This document shows positions 1 through 8,717 of a stretch of DNA of 64,000 nt, piece after piece. This DNA comes from Rhodocyclaceae bacterium (GTDB taxonomy: Bacteria; Pseudomonadota; Gammaproteobacteria; Burkholderiales; Rhodocyclaceae), in NCBI GenBank assembly GCA_020445765.1, contig JAGRFY010000041.1, forward strand, positions 1 to 64,000, in the 5' to 3' direction. The notes beneath the pieces are model-generated. The model had not been told where the DNA came from. It worked only from the letters and a program-made list of their open reading frames with translations, and did not search any database. Made by a program: the position numbers and the translations under genes. The stretch's first letter is position 1; every line of letters starts with the position of its first letter.

Positions 1-91
1 CGTTTTAGGTTGTTGATATCGGCCGCTTTTTCAGGACGTGGACGAGCCACGAGCCTGTCCATCGAATTGGCCGTGGGGCGGAGTATAGGAA

Positions 92-130
92 GGCGGATCT
101 TACTTGATGCTTACAAGCCGGCGATCCGCC
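92..130. repeat. Inverted repeat in gene-free left edge
   Basis: The first 143 bases hold no gene I can support. They contain an 8-bp inverted repeat (GGCGGATC at 92-99, GATCCGCC at 123-130) with a 23-base spacer, just past the stop codon of the minus-strand Rieske gene. No T-run follows on either strand, so a factor-independent terminator is not clear. It could still be a 3' end structure for that gene. Confidence 0.35.
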
Positions 131-143
131 GGGATCAAGCGCG

Positions 144-1244
144 TCACAGTTCCTCGGCCAGCAGGCGGCGGTAGAACTCGTGGAAGTGCTGCATGCCGTC
201 CTCCATCGGCGACTGGTAAGGGCCGGCGTCGTCGATGCCCTGCCTCATCAGCGCGAAACGACCTCGGTCCATGCGCTCGGCGATCTCGTCGTCCTCGACC
301 GCGGTCTCCATGTACGCGGCCTGTTCCGCTTCGACGAAGCCCCGCTCGAATTCGACGATCTCCTCCGGATAGTAGAATTCGACGACATTGGTGGTGCGAT
401 TGACGTCTTCGGGAATCAGCGTGCTGACCACCAGCACGTGGGGATACCACTCGACCATCACGTTGGGATAGTAGGTCAGCCAGATGGCACCCTGCCTGGG
501 CGCTTCGCCGCCGGAGTAGTCGAGGACGGCCCGGTGCCAGCGGCGATAGGCGTCCGATCCGGGTCGCGACAGCGAGGTCACGCCGACCCGCTGCACCGAA
601 AACCACTCGCCGAACTGCCATGCGAGGTCGTCGCAGGTGACGAAATTGCCGAGCCCCGGATGGAACGGGGCGACGTGGTAGTCCTCCAGGTACACCTCGA
701 TGAAGGTCTTCCAGTTGTAGTTGCAGCGATGGATCTCGACCCGGTCGAGCTTGTAGCCGTCGAAATCGAATTGCGGGGCCACCGCCATCCCGGCCAGGTC
801 TGCCGTCGCCGAACGCGGCCCGCGGAACAGCAGGCCGCGCCAGCTTTCGAGCGGCGTCCTGCGCAGGTGGAGGCAGGGATTGCGCTCGAATTGCGGCGCG
901 CCGAGCAACTGGCCACGCCGGTCATAGGTCCAGCGGTGCAGCGGGCAGACGATGTTGCTCAGCCGGCCCGAGCCTTCGAGCATGATCGCCTGGCGATGAC
1001 GGCAGACGTTGGACATCTCGTGGAAGCCGTCGTCGCCATGCACCAGCAGGCTGGCATGATCGCGCCATTCCAGAGAACGGTAGTCATGGACTTCTGGTAC
1101 CATCAGCCGATGCCCGACATAGCCGGGACCGGCATCGAAGATGAGTCGCTTCTCCAGTTCGAAGATCCGATCGTCGAAGTACCACGAAACGGGCAGTTGA
1201 GAAGTCGCTGGAGCGACCTTGAGCTGGGAAGCGATGTCGGACAT
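144..1244 (-). CDS. Rieske-type aromatic ring-hydroxylating oxygenase, alpha subunit-like
   Basis: A 366-residue protein with a Rieske [2Fe-2S] site (C81-x-H83 and C100-x2-H103) followed by a mononuclear iron site (E187-x2-H190-x4-H195), the two-domain plan of oxygenase alpha subunits. The start at 1244 was chosen because AGGAGG lies just upstream; the open frame runs 47 codons further without a better site. No ferredoxin, reductase or beta subunit is adjacent, so the electron donor must be encoded elsewhere. It is divergent from xseB. The substrate cannot be read from the sequence; quaternary-amine demethylases share this fold, so an aromatic substrate should not be assumed. Confidence 0.85.
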   Translation of the reverse strand: MSDIASQLKVAPATSQLPVSWYFDDRIFELEKRLIFDAGPGYVGHRLMVPEVHDYRSLEWRDHASLLVHGDDGFHEMSNVCRHRQAIMLEGSGRLSNIVCPLHRWTYDRRGQLLGAPQFERNPCLHLRRTPLESWRGLLFRGPRSATADLAGMAVAPQFDFDGYKLDRVEIHRCNYNWKTFIEVYLEDYHVAPFHPGLGNFVTCDDLAWQFGEWFSVQRVGVTSLSRPGSDAYRRWHRAVLDYSGGEAPRQGAIWLTYYPNVMVEWYPHVLVVSTLIPEDVNRTTNVVEFYYPEEIVEFERGFVEAEQAAYMETAVEDDEIAERMDRGRFALMRQGIDDAGPYQSPMEDGMQHFHEFYRRLLAEEL

Positions 1245-1361
1245 CCCCGAACCTCCTGAACAAGAATAGAAATCCGGAAAGAGGGACCGGCCAGTATAGC
1301 CCAAGCGCGTGCGACGGCCACGCCCACCGACCCGACAACCTCTCGTCACCGCCCCGACAGC

Positions 1362-1607
1362 ATGGCACGATCCACCCGCGCGCAACCCGACTTCGAAAAG
1401 TCCGTCGCCGAACTAGAAGACATCGTCCGCCAGATGGAACAGGGGGACGTCGGACTGGAGCAGTCGCTGAACCTCTATCAACGGGGCATCGCCCTTGTTC
1501 GCGGTTGCCGAGAAGCCCTCGACAACGCCGAACAGCGCGTCCGCGAACTGCACGACGGCGAGTTGTCGACGTTGGCGCCAACCGCTGCCGGCGACCGCCA
1601 GGAATAG
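1362..1607 (+). CDS. xseB: Exodeoxyribonuclease VII small subunit
   Basis: An 81-residue protein with the family pattern FEKSVAELEDIVRQMEQGDVGLEQSL near residues 12-36 and a helical centre, as expected for XseB, which binds XseA to form the nuclease degrading single-stranded DNA to oligonucleotides. The stop is 3 bases before the ispA start, and xseB-ispA-dxs is a common proteobacterial arrangement, so co-transcription is likely. The first codons overlap the region upstream of the divergent Rieske gene. xseA is not in the window. Confidence 0.92.
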   Translation: MARSTRAQPDFEKSVAELEDIVRQMEQGDVGLEQSLNLYQRGIALVRGCREALDNAEQRVRELHDGELSTLAPTAAGDRQE

Positions 1608-1610
1608 CCG

Positions 1611-2498
1611 ATGCCCGATTTCCAGGCCTGGACGACGCGCATCCTGAAGCGCACCGAAGCAGCGCTCGAAGACCTGCTGCCCCCGGCGACCGTCGCACCC
1701 GAACGCCTGCACGCCGCCATGCGGTACGCCGTGCTCGGGGGCGGCAAGCGGGTGCGGCCATTGCTCGTCCACGCGGCAGGCGAAGTCTGCGCTGCGTCGT
1801 CCGACACGCTCGATTCGGCGGCCTGTGCCGTCGAATTGATCCACGCCTACTCGCTGGTCCATGACGACATGCCGTGCATGGACGACGACGTGCTGCGTCG
1901 CGGCAAGCCGACGATACACGTCCAGTATGACGAGGCCACCGCCCTGCTCGCCGGCGACGCCCTGCAGACCCTGGCCTTTCACGCCTTGTCGCGGCCGGCG
2001 CTGCTGGCCGATGCCGCGGTGCAGGCGGCGATGATCCACGACCTCGCGCTGGCGGCCGGCTCCCGCGGCATGGCCGGTGGTCAGGCGATCGATCTGGCCT
2101 CGGTCGGCCGGCAACTCGATCGCAGCGAACTGGAATTCATGCACATTCACAAGACGGGCGCGCTGATCCGTTGCGCGGTGATGCTCGGCGCGCGCTGTGG
2201 CGCCCCGCTCGAACACGGCCAAGTCGAACGGCTGGATCGTTTCGGCAAGCTGGTCGGCCTGCTCTTCCAGGTCGTGGATGACATCCTCGACGCCGACGGC
2301 GACACCGCCACGCTGGGCAAGACAGCCGGCAAGGACGCGGCCCACGACAAGCCCACCTACGTCAGCCTGCTCGGTCTCGCAAGGTCGCGGGCATATGCCA
2401 GCGAATTGCTCGACGAGGCGGTCGGCGAGATCGCGCCGCTGCCGGCATCAGGGCGCCTGGCGGATCTGGCGCGCTTCGTGGTACACCGCCGATTCTGA
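1611..2498 (+). CDS. ispA: Farnesyl diphosphate synthase (short-chain polyprenyl synthase)
   Basis: A 295-residue polyprenyl synthase condensing IPP with DMAPP and GPP to give farnesyl diphosphate. The first Asp-rich motif is D85-D86-x4-D91 (the bacterial form with four residues between), followed by RRGKPT. The second is D223-D224-x2-D227, with downstream KTAGKD. The chain-length region before the first motif (HAYSLVHDD) fits a C15 product. It sits between xseB and dxs, linking precursor synthesis and elongation. Length is normal for IspA. Confidence 0.95.
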   Translation: MPDFQAWTTRILKRTEAALEDLLPPATVAPERLHAAMRYAVLGGGKRVRPLLVHAAGEVCAASSDTLDSAACAVELIHAYSLVHDDMPCMDDDVLRRGKPTIHVQYDEATALLAGDALQTLAFHALSRPALLADAAVQAAMIHDLALAAGSRGMAGGQAIDLASVGRQLDRSELEFMHIHKTGALIRCAVMLGARCGAPLEHGQVERLDRFGKLVGLLFQVVDDILDADGDTATLGKTAGKDAAHDKPTYVSLLGLARSRAYASELLDEAVGEIAPLPASGRLADLARFVVHRRF

Positions 2499-2523
2499 GC
2501 ACCGGCCAGGAAATCGACGCCAG

Positions 2524-4392
2524 ATGTCCGACCACTCCCTGCTTGAGACCATCGAATCGCCAGTCCAGTTGCGTCGCCTCGAGCGTCGGCAATTGCCTGC
2601 GCTGGCCGATCAGCTCCGGGCCTTCCTGATCGAGTCGGTGTCGAAGACCGGTGGCCACCTGTCGTCGAATCTCGGCACCGTCGAACTCTCGATCGCACTG
2701 CACTACGTATTCGACACGCCCCGCGACCGCCTGGTATGGGACGTCGGGCACCAGACCTACGGTCACAAGACGCTCACCGGACGACGCGACGCCATGTCCA
2801 CGCTGCGCAAGTTCGGCGGCATCTCCGGCTTCCCGAAGCGATCCGAGAGCGAGTACGACACCTTCGGTACGGCCCACTCGTCGACCTCGATCTCGGCCGC
2901 GCTCGGCATGGCCGTGGCCGCGCGGGCAGAAGGCAGCAGGCGCCACAACGTCGCGGTGATCGGTGACGGTGCGATGTCGGCGGGCATGGCCTTCGAGGCA
3001 CTGAACAATGCCGGCGACATGAGCGGTCTTCGCCTGCTGGTGATCCTCAACGACAACGAGATGTCGATCTCGCCGCCGGTCGGCGCGCTGACCCGCATCT
3101 TTGCGCGCCTGATGTCCGGCAGTACGGTCAGCGCCGCACGGCGGGCCGGCGGCCGGGTGCTCGGCGTCGCGCCGCCGATGCTCGAACTGGCGCGCAAGGT
3201 CGAGGAACACGTCAAGGGCATGATCGCGCCCGGCACCCTGTTCGAGGAGTTCGGCTTTCATTACTACGGGCCGATCGACGGACACGACCTCGACGCGCTG
3301 GTACCGACGCTGCAAAACCTCAGGAAACTCGAAGGCCCCCAGTTCCTGCATATCATCACGCGCAAGGGCCAGGGCTACAAGCTGGCCGAGGCGGACCCGA
3401 TCCTCTACCACGGCGTGTCGCGCTTCGATCACACCTCGGGCATCGACACCAAGCCCTCGTCCGGCCGGGCATCCCCGACCTACACCCAGATCTTCGGCGA
3501 CTGGCTGTGCGACATGGCGGCACGTGACGACAGACTGATGGCGATCACGCCGGCGATGCGCGAAGGCTCGGGCATGGTGCGCTTCGCCGAGGAATACCCG
3601 GAACGCTACTTCGACGTCGGCATTGCCGAACAGCACGCGCTGACCTTTGCCGCCGGGCTCGCCTGCGAAGGCTCGAAGCCGGTGGTGGCGATCTATTCCA
3701 CCTTCCTGCAGCGCGCATACGACCAGTTGATCCACGACATCGCGCTGCAGAATCTGCCGGTGACCTTCGCCATCGATCGCGCCGGTCTGGTCGGCGCAGA
3801 CGGCGCGACCCATCACGGCGCCTTCGATCTGTCCTACCTGCAGTGCATTCCGAACATGGTGGTGATGGCCCCGTCGGACGAAAACGAGTGCCGGCAAATG
3901 CTCTATACCGCCTACTGCCACGCCGGTCCGGCAGCGGTTCGCTACCCGCGGGGCAAGGGCATGGGCGTCCCGCCGCAGGCCGAAATGAGGGCACTGACGA
4001 TCGGCAAGGGCGAAATCCGCCGGCGCGGAAGCAGGATCGCCCTGCTCGCGGTCGGCAGCATGGTCGCCCCTGCGCTCGACGCCGGCGAGCAGCTCGACGC
4101 GACGGTCGCCAATCTGCGCTTCGCCAAACCCCTCGACCGCGAACTGATCCGCGAACTCGCGGCCGACCATGAGTGGCTGGTGACGATCGAGGAGAATTCG
4201 GTCGCCGGCGGGGTCGGCGGGGAGATCCTGCGCTGCCTCGAGGGCTGCGAAGCGCACCCTCGCACGCTGCAGCTGGGGCTGCCCGACGCCTTCGTCGATC
4301 ACGGCGAGCAGGGTCAGTTGCTGGCCTCGATCGGTCTCGATGCCGATGGCATCGTGCGCAAGGTCCGGCAATTTACCGGGGCCGGCGAATAA
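2524..4392 (+). CDS. dxs: 1-deoxy-D-xylulose-5-phosphate synthase
   Basis: A 622-residue thiamine diphosphate enzyme joining pyruvate and glyceraldehyde 3-phosphate in the first step of the MEP isoprenoid pathway. H45 in [11 protein letters not shown], the ThDP-Mg motif [18 protein letters not shown] starting at residue 148, and the second-half [16 protein letters not shown] segment containing the catalytic Glu are present. The ATG at 2524 gives the standard N-terminus; the open frame continues upstream in the shadow of ispA and was trimmed. It lies 25 bases after ispA, so the two are probably transcribed together. Confidence 0.96.
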   Translation: MSDHSLLETIESPVQLRRLERRQLPALADQLRAFLIESVSKTGGHLSSNLGTVELSIALHYVFDTPRDRLVWDVGHQTYGHKTLTGRRDAMSTLRKFGGISGFPKRSESEYDTFGTAHSSTSISAALGMAVAARAEGSRRHNVAVIGDGAMSAGMAFEALNNAGDMSGLRLLVILNDNEMSISPPVGALTRIFARLMSGSTVSAARRAGGRVLGVAPPMLELARKVEEHVKGMIAPGTLFEEFGFHYYGPIDGHDLDALVPTLQNLRKLEGPQFLHIITRKGQGYKLAEADPILYHGVSRFDHTSGIDTKPSSGRASPTYTQIFGDWLCDMAARDDRLMAITPAMREGSGMVRFAEEYPERYFDVGIAEQHALTFAAGLACEGSKPVVAIYSTFLQRAYDQLIHDIALQNLPVTFAIDRAGLVGADGATHHGAFDLSYLQCIPNMVVMAPSDENECRQMLYTAYCHAGPAAVRYPRGKGMGVPPQAEMRALTIGKGEIRRRGSRIALLAVGSMVAPALDAGEQLDATVANLRFAKPLDRELIRELAADHEWLVTIEENSVAGGVGGEILRCLEGCEAHPRTLQLGLPDAFVDHGEQGQLLASIGLDADGIVRKVRQFTGAGE

Positions 4393-4408
4393 TTGAGTAA
4401 ATTGGTCG

Positions 4409-4424
4409 GGAATGCTAGCATTCC
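4409..4424. promoter_or_regulatory. 16-bp perfect palindrome upstream of folE2, candidate operator
   Basis: GGAATGCTAGCATTCC is a perfect palindrome 38 bases before the folE2 start. It overlaps possible promoter elements: TTGAGT (4393-4398), then 17 bases, then TAGCAT (4416-4421). Weaker matched flanks (GGTC left, GACC right; ATTG left, CAAT right) extend the dyad. A repressor bound here would cover the -10 region. FolE2 genes in several bacteria are zinc-responsive, but this palindrome does not look like the Zur boxes I know, so the regulator is unassigned. Confidence 0.5.
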
Positions 4425-4461
4425 TAGGACCGTCAATTCGCCGAAGAACCGGGAATCACCG

Positions 4462-5265
4462 ATGAACGCCCCTGACAAAGACACCATGCCCGACGTCCAG
4501 GGCTTCGCAGACAGTCGCGCCCTGGCGATCGACAAGGTCGGCATCAAGTCGATCCGCCATCCGGTCAAGGTCGCCGACCGCGCTGGCGGTGTCCAGCACA
4601 CCGTCGCAGTATTCAATATGTATGTCGGCCTGCCCCATGATTTCAAGGGCACCCACATGTCGCGCTTTGTCGAAATCCTTAACACGCGGGAACGCGAGAT
4701 CTCGGTCGAACTGTTCGAGCCGATGCTGCGTGACATGATCGAACGTCTCGAGGCCGAGACCGGCCACATCGAGATGAGCTTCCCGTATTTCATGAACAAG
4801 GCCGCTCCGGTGACCGGTGTCGAGAGCCTGCTCGACTATGAGGTGACCTTCATCGGCGAGATTCAGCAGGGTGGCGACTACGAATTCACGCTGAAGGTCC
4901 TGGTGCCGGCCACCAGCCTGTGCCCCTGCTCGAAGAAGATCTCGGACTACGGCGCCCACAACCAGCGCTCCCACGTGACCGTGACCGCACGGCTCGAAGG
5001 ACATCTGTGGATCGAGGAACTGGTCGAAATGGTCGAGGCCCAGGCCTCCAGCCAGCTCTACGGCCTGCTCAAGCGGCCGGACGAGAAGTTCGTCACCGAG
5101 CACGCCTATGACAACCCGAAGTTCGTCGAGGATCTCGTGCGTGACGTCGCCGGCGTGCTCAACCGTGAACAGCGCATCCTCGCCTACACCGTCGAAGCCG
5201 AGAACTTCGAGTCGATCCACAACCACTCGGCCTATGCCATGATCGAGGCCATTCGGGCAGGCTAG
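4462..5265 (+). CDS. folE2: GTP cyclohydrolase FolE2 (type IB)
   Basis: A 267-residue GTP cyclohydrolase IB, which makes 7,8-dihydroneopterin triphosphate for folate and queuosine synthesis without strict zinc dependence. The signature [15 protein letters not shown] has C154 and C156 and is followed by GAHNQRSHV. The ATG at 4462 was preferred over an in-frame TTG at 4393 because the longer form starts directly behind the dxs stop and overlaps the palindrome and promoter-like elements; 267 residues also matches family length. Its 197-base separation from the next gene suggests it ends the run. Confidence 0.93.
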   Translation: MNAPDKDTMPDVQGFADSRALAIDKVGIKSIRHPVKVADRAGGVQHTVAVFNMYVGLPHDFKGTHMSRFVEILNTREREISVELFEPMLRDMIERLEAETGHIEMSFPYFMNKAAPVTGVESLLDYEVTFIGEIQQGGDYEFTLKVLVPATSLCPCSKKISDYGAHNQRSHVTVTARLEGHLWIEELVEMVEAQASSQLYGLLKRPDEKFVTEHAYDNPKFVEDLVRDVAGVLNREQRILAYTVEAENFESIHNHSAYAMIEAIRAG

Positions 5266-5483
5266 GCCGCGCACCCGCCCGAGGTGGCGGCAGCAGAACG
5301 AGCGCCCGAACCGGCGGAGCCCGAATCGAGGTTGCATGACGACGGCACCCCCGATTCCATCGACATTCGATTAAACTGCTTTCCCTGTCCGGTCCGTTAG
5401 CGTCGCGTGCCGCGCCGGAAGGCGCCGCAACCACGCTTGCTGGCCGCGCGCCGATCCACCCTGCCCACGGTGCCGCCAACTCG

Positions 5484-6680
5484 ATGCCAACCGGGAAGAG
5501 ACTGCTACTGGTCGGACATGATGTCACGCTGGCCCATCTTGCCAGGCCGTTGACCCTCGGCAAGGCGGCAGTCGAAGCCGGCTGGGAGACGCACCTGGCG
5601 AGCTCGAGGCGGATCTCGACGGTGCCGCACGATTTCGCCGGCATCACCCATGCGCTCGAAACCGTCGATGCGCCCCGCTTCGCCCGCAGACTTGCCCTGG
5701 GCTCGCCGCTGTTTCCGGCATCCGAGTTGCAGCAGCAGTTCTCCGAAGATCTCGCGCTCCTGGATCGGGTGCGACCGACCATCATCGTCGGCGACTTTCG
5801 CCCGAGCATGGCGGTCGCCGCGCGAGTGCGTTCGATACCGTTCGCCAACCTCTGCAACGCCTACTGGACGAGCTGGGCCGACGCAAGATTCGACGTCCCC
5901 GAACTGCCGGTTCTGAGTCAATTCGGAGACGGAATCGGCCAGTTGCTTTTCGACCTGGGCCGCAAACCGGTCTTCGCGATCCACGCGCGCCCCTTGCGCC
6001 GTCTGTATCGCAAGCACGGCCTGGTGCCGCCGGCACCCACGCTCGGGGATCTCTATACCGCCGGCGACTTCCGGCTGTTCTCGGACCTGCCGGAACTGTA
6101 TCCAGACAAGCCACTCCCCACCGACAGCCGCTTTCTGGGGCCGGTTCAATGGGCACCGGACCTGCCGCCGCCGGCGTGGTGGCACGAGCTCGACAGCCAT
6201 GCACCGACCGCCTACGTCTGCCTGGGCAGTTCGGGGCGGCAGGACCGACTGCCGATGATCCTCGACGCGCTGACCACCGGAACGAACCTGCAATGCATCG
6301 TGGTCGGGCCGTCTGAACTGTCGACGGCCAAGCCTGGCAGGATCTTCGCCGCGCCGATACTGGCCGGAGACCAGGCTGCCGCGCGAGCCGATCTCGTCGT
6401 CTGCAATGGCGGCAGCCCGACCGCCTACCAGGCCCTGGCCCAGGGCAAGCCGGTACTCGGCGTCGCGAGCAACCTCGACCAGAACCTGAACATGTACTTT
6501 CTTGCCCGGCAGGGGGCCGGCATCAGGCAGGCCAGTCAGTCCCTGCGGGCGCCGGACTTCCTGGGCGAGATCGAGACGCTGCGCTCGGACGGACCACGAA
6601 ATGCCGCAGCCAGGCTGGCAGAGCGGATCGCAGACGCGCCTGCAACGGAGGCATTCGTCCGTTTCCTAGAGACCCAGTAG
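5484..6680 (+). CDS. GT1-type (UDP-glycosyltransferase fold) glycosyltransferase
   Basis: A 398-residue GT-B fold protein resembling macrolide/UDP-glucuronosyl transferases. The N-terminal half begins with LLLVGHDVTLAHLARPL, an acceptor-side glycine/His-rich opening, and the C-terminal half carries a nucleotide-sugar segment (VVCNGGSPTAYQALAQGKP, then DQNLN). It has no signal peptide or membrane span and so is probably cytoplasmic or peripheral. It is followed 17 bases later by a membrane hexapeptide acyltransferase, suggesting glycosylation and acylation of one glycan or lipid. Donor and acceptor are unknown. Confidence 0.75.
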   Translation: MPTGKRLLLVGHDVTLAHLARPLTLGKAAVEAGWETHLASSRRISTVPHDFAGITHALETVDAPRFARRLALGSPLFPASELQQQFSEDLALLDRVRPTIIVGDFRPSMAVAARVRSIPFANLCNAYWTSWADARFDVPELPVLSQFGDGIGQLLFDLGRKPVFAIHARPLRRLYRKHGLVPPAPTLGDLYTAGDFRLFSDLPELYPDKPLPTDSRFLGPVQWAPDLPPPAWWHELDSHAPTAYVCLGSSGRQDRLPMILDALTTGTNLQCIVVGPSELSTAKPGRIFAAPILAGDQAAARADLVVCNGGSPTAYQALAQGKPVLGVASNLDQNLNMYFLARQGAGIRQASQSLRAPDFLGEIETLRSDGPRNAAARLAERIADAPATEAFVRFLETQ

Positions 6681-6697
6681 CACGGAGGTGAGCGCCG

Positions 6698-7378
6698 ATG
6701 AGGACCATCCCGCCGAAGCCGATAGCCCAGTTCACGATCCTGACGACGGCCGAAGCAGCAGCGTCGATTGCGCTGTCCGGGATCGTCGCGAAAGCAGTCG
6801 CCAGCGACATCTACCGCGGCGTTCTGCACGTAATCCTCGCGATCCTGCTGTTCTACGTGCTGTCGATCGCTGTGTTTCGGCTGCTTCAGCGATTCTGGCC
6901 GCTGACACCCGGCGAGATCGAACCAGGGTCGGCAGCCGAGCACCGAGCATTTCTCTACACCCTGCACTACCTGTTGATCTTCAACACGCTGATCTTCAGC
7001 CGCACCCTGCCGGTGCCGCTGATGCGGCTGGTCCTGCAGGGTCTGGGCGCCCGCTTCGGACGCAACGCCTACAGTTCCGGCATCGTCATGGACGCGCAGT
7101 TCGTCACGGTCGGGGACGACAGCATCATCGGAAACAGTGCCATGTTGATTCCGCATGTGATCGAGGGCGACCGGCTGGCCTTCCATCCGGTGCGAATCGG
7201 TCATCGCGTCACGATAGGCGCCCGCGCGGTGATCATGGCGGACGTCACCATCGGCGACGACGCCACCGTAGCCATCCAGGCAGTCGTCCGCAAGGGAACG
7301 CGCATTGAGGCGGGAGAGGTCTGGGCAGGCGCGCCCGCCAAGTGCATCCGCCGACCCCAATCAGGTCATCCCGAATGA
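6698..7378 (+). CDS. Membrane-anchored left-handed beta-helix (hexapeptide) acyltransferase
   Basis: A 226-residue protein with hydrophobic segments near residues 38-62 and 85-110, followed by hexapeptide-repeat turns (VGDDSIIGNSAML, RIGHRVTIGARAVI, VTIGDDATVAIQAVV) and ending WAGAPAKCI, the usual close of a left-handed beta-helix acyltransferase. A good site (ACGGAGGTGAG) precedes ATG 6698. The family transfers acetyl or other acyl groups from CoA to sugars or antibiotics. The paired glycosyltransferase upstream suggests an exopolysaccharide or glycolipid substrate. The N-terminal membrane part is less typical of soluble members. Confidence 0.75.
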   Translation: MRTIPPKPIAQFTILTTAEAAASIALSGIVAKAVASDIYRGVLHVILAILLFYVLSIAVFRLLQRFWPLTPGEIEPGSAAEHRAFLYTLHYLLIFNTLIFSRTLPVPLMRLVLQGLGARFGRNAYSSGIVMDAQFVTVGDDSIIGNSAMLIPHVIEGDRLAFHPVRIGHRVTIGARAVIMADVTIGDDATVAIQAVVRKGTRIEAGEVWAGAPAKCIRRPQSGHPE

Positions 7379-7665
7379 GGATTCGGTACCGAACGACGGG
7401 CTAGATCGCGAGCCGCAGATACTTCGTCGCCGTCAGCATCGACAGGAACCGGATATGCGTGCCAGATAGCCAGAACAGTGCCAGCTCGTCCGGAAACCGA
7501 ATCACACGCCCGCTCGAGTTCAATGGCGACTCCTGTGCGGGCAGGGCTGAGTCGGCTCACGGCAATGGCTCGCGCCGCGACGATCTTGGCAATCGCGACC
7601 CGAGGCGTCGCTCGGGTCTACCGATGCACTGAATTGCAGCCGTGTACCGCGCGATGCGAGCAGGC
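7379..7665. other. Gene-free stretch between convergent genes
   Basis: About 290 bases with no supported gene. It contains the palindrome TTCGGTACCGAA (7382-7393). On the minus strand a frame of about 40 codons, ending with the stop at about 7401, reads partly hydrophobic (LALFWLSG) but lacks a credible start. It could be a decayed gene end or chance. Confidence 0.4.
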
Positions 7666-7696
7666 AAAAAAAAACCGTGGGCCCGAAGGCCCACGG
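7666..7696 (-). terminator. Rho-independent terminator of the PEP-CTERM gene
   Basis: On the minus strand a 9-bp stem (CCGTGGGCC / GGCCCACGG, 7675-7696) closed by a UUCG tetraloop is followed by nine T residues (7666-7674). It lies 26 bases past the PEP-CTERM stop codon, in the right orientation. Confidence 0.9.
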
Positions 7697-7721
7697 CTCG
7701 AATCACTAACCACTCTTCCCG

Positions 7722-8525
7722 TCAGGCGGACTTGCGGCGGCGCAGGGTACCCAGGCCGGTGATGGCCAGACCAAGCAGCGCGAGCGAACTCGGCTCGGGC
7801 ACGGTCGCGATGGTGAAGTCCTGGTTACCGTCAGCCTGGAGCTGGAACGAATCCTGAGGCAGGCCGATCGTTCCGCCGCCGGCGCCCGGCAGGCCGCTGG
7901 TCGGCGCCCAACCGGTTACGTTGCCGCCGATCTGCAGCGTGGTCGCCGCGGTCGAATTGGCCAGGTCCGGAGTGATGAAGGCGTTGTTCGTGAAGGTGAT
8001 CGCCGCCTGCAGAATCGCGTTGCCGCCATCGATCACGTCGAACGCACCACCTGCCTGCGGGCCGAGCACGCCGGAGATCAGCAGCGCGCCATCGGTGATG
8101 CCGGCACCGGTCGTCTGAACCGAATCGGGGGACGTGTCGTACCAAATATCGAACGAACCCGAAGTAATCGCGAAGTCTGCCGCGTCGCAGATCGGGCCAT
8201 TGAAGTTAGTACAAGTCGAGGTCTCGTTCAGCAACAGACGAATCGTGTACTCGTATGTGTTGAAGAACATGCCCGCGGCAGGAATCGTATTGCCGAGAAC
8301 ATCCTTGAGCGCCTCAGCCTTTGCGAAGTACGTCAAAGAAAAGGAATCAACTGCGGCGGTGGCGTCGAAGCCTTCCACCACGGCGGTACCATTGGAGGCC
8401 CAGTCGAACCCGCCCCAGTTGCCAAACGATCCGTCTGCGTTAGTCAGCGTCGCCATCGCGAACGCCGGCGCACTACCGAGCAGTGCCGTAGCAACCGCCA
8501 GCGCCTTAAGTTTTCCTTTCATCAT
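7722..8525 (-). CDS. PEP-CTERM sorting-domain extracellular protein
   Basis: A 267-residue exported protein. It begins with a signal peptide (MMKGKLKALAVATALLGSAPAFA) and ends with VPEPSSLALLGLAITGLGTLRRRKSA, the PEP-CTERM signal: a Pro-Glu-Pro motif, a hydrophobic helix and a basic tail, the substrate of exosortase EpsH/XrtA. The middle is Thr/Asn/Gly/Ala-rich, low in Lys, with two Cys in a short segment, typical of these floc/biofilm-associated surface proteins. The start at 8525 (or 8522) follows GGAG. No exosortase is in the window. A consensus sigma-54 promoter precedes it and a strong terminator follows, so it is monocistronic. Confidence 0.9.
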   Translation of the reverse strand: MMKGKLKALAVATALLGSAPAFAMATLTNADGSFGNWGGFDWASNGTAVVEGFDATAAVDSFSLTYFAKAEALKDVLGNTIPAAGMFFNTYEYTIRLLLNETSTCTNFNGPICDAADFAITSGSFDIWYDTSPDSVQTTGAGITDGALLISGVLGPQAGGAFDVIDGGNAILQAAITFTNNAFITPDLANSTAATTLQIGGNVTGWAPTSGLPGAGGGTIGLPQDSFQLQADGNQDFTIATVPEPSSLALLGLAITGLGTLRRRKSA

Positions 8526-8599
8526 GGCTTGAATCTCCAAGTCTGTGGGGTTGCCCCATTTCGACCAACATGGCACCACGCCATGTCTTGCGGAGATAT

Positions 8600-8616
8600 A
8601 AGCAACCGACGTGCCA
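8600..8616 (-). promoter_or_regulatory. Sigma-54 (-24/-12) promoter of the PEP-CTERM gene
   Basis: On the minus strand TGGCACGTCGGTTGCTT matches the sigma-54 consensus (TGGCACG-N4-TTGCW) at every defined position, with the GG and GC separated by 10 bases. Transcription would begin near 8590, giving a leader of about 65 bases. An RpoN-dependent activator is expected; PrsK/PrsR is the known pair for PEP-CTERM genes. Its upstream site was not identified. Confidence 0.88.
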
Positions 8617-8717
8617 GCCATTTCTAATCTATATATATCAGTTACTTGAGACGGGCATTGGAGTGCACGATCGTATCCAGGCGGGCGGACTGTAAAATCC
8701 ACCGACAGCCCCTCGGG

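Noticed and set aside
4393-4461. Upstream TTG start for folE2
   Set aside because: It would place coding sequence over the palindrome and promoter-like elements; the later ATG gives normal family length.
7401-7530. Short minus-strand frame ending in a hydrophobic segment (LALFWLSG)
   Set aside because: About 40 codons, no proper start or ribosome site and no match I recognise; perhaps a gene remnant but not supportable.
8526-8717. Second promoter or enhancer for the PEP-CTERM gene
   Set aside because: An AT-rich run (8621-8640) exists but no convincing sigma-70 pair or repeated activator site could be defined.
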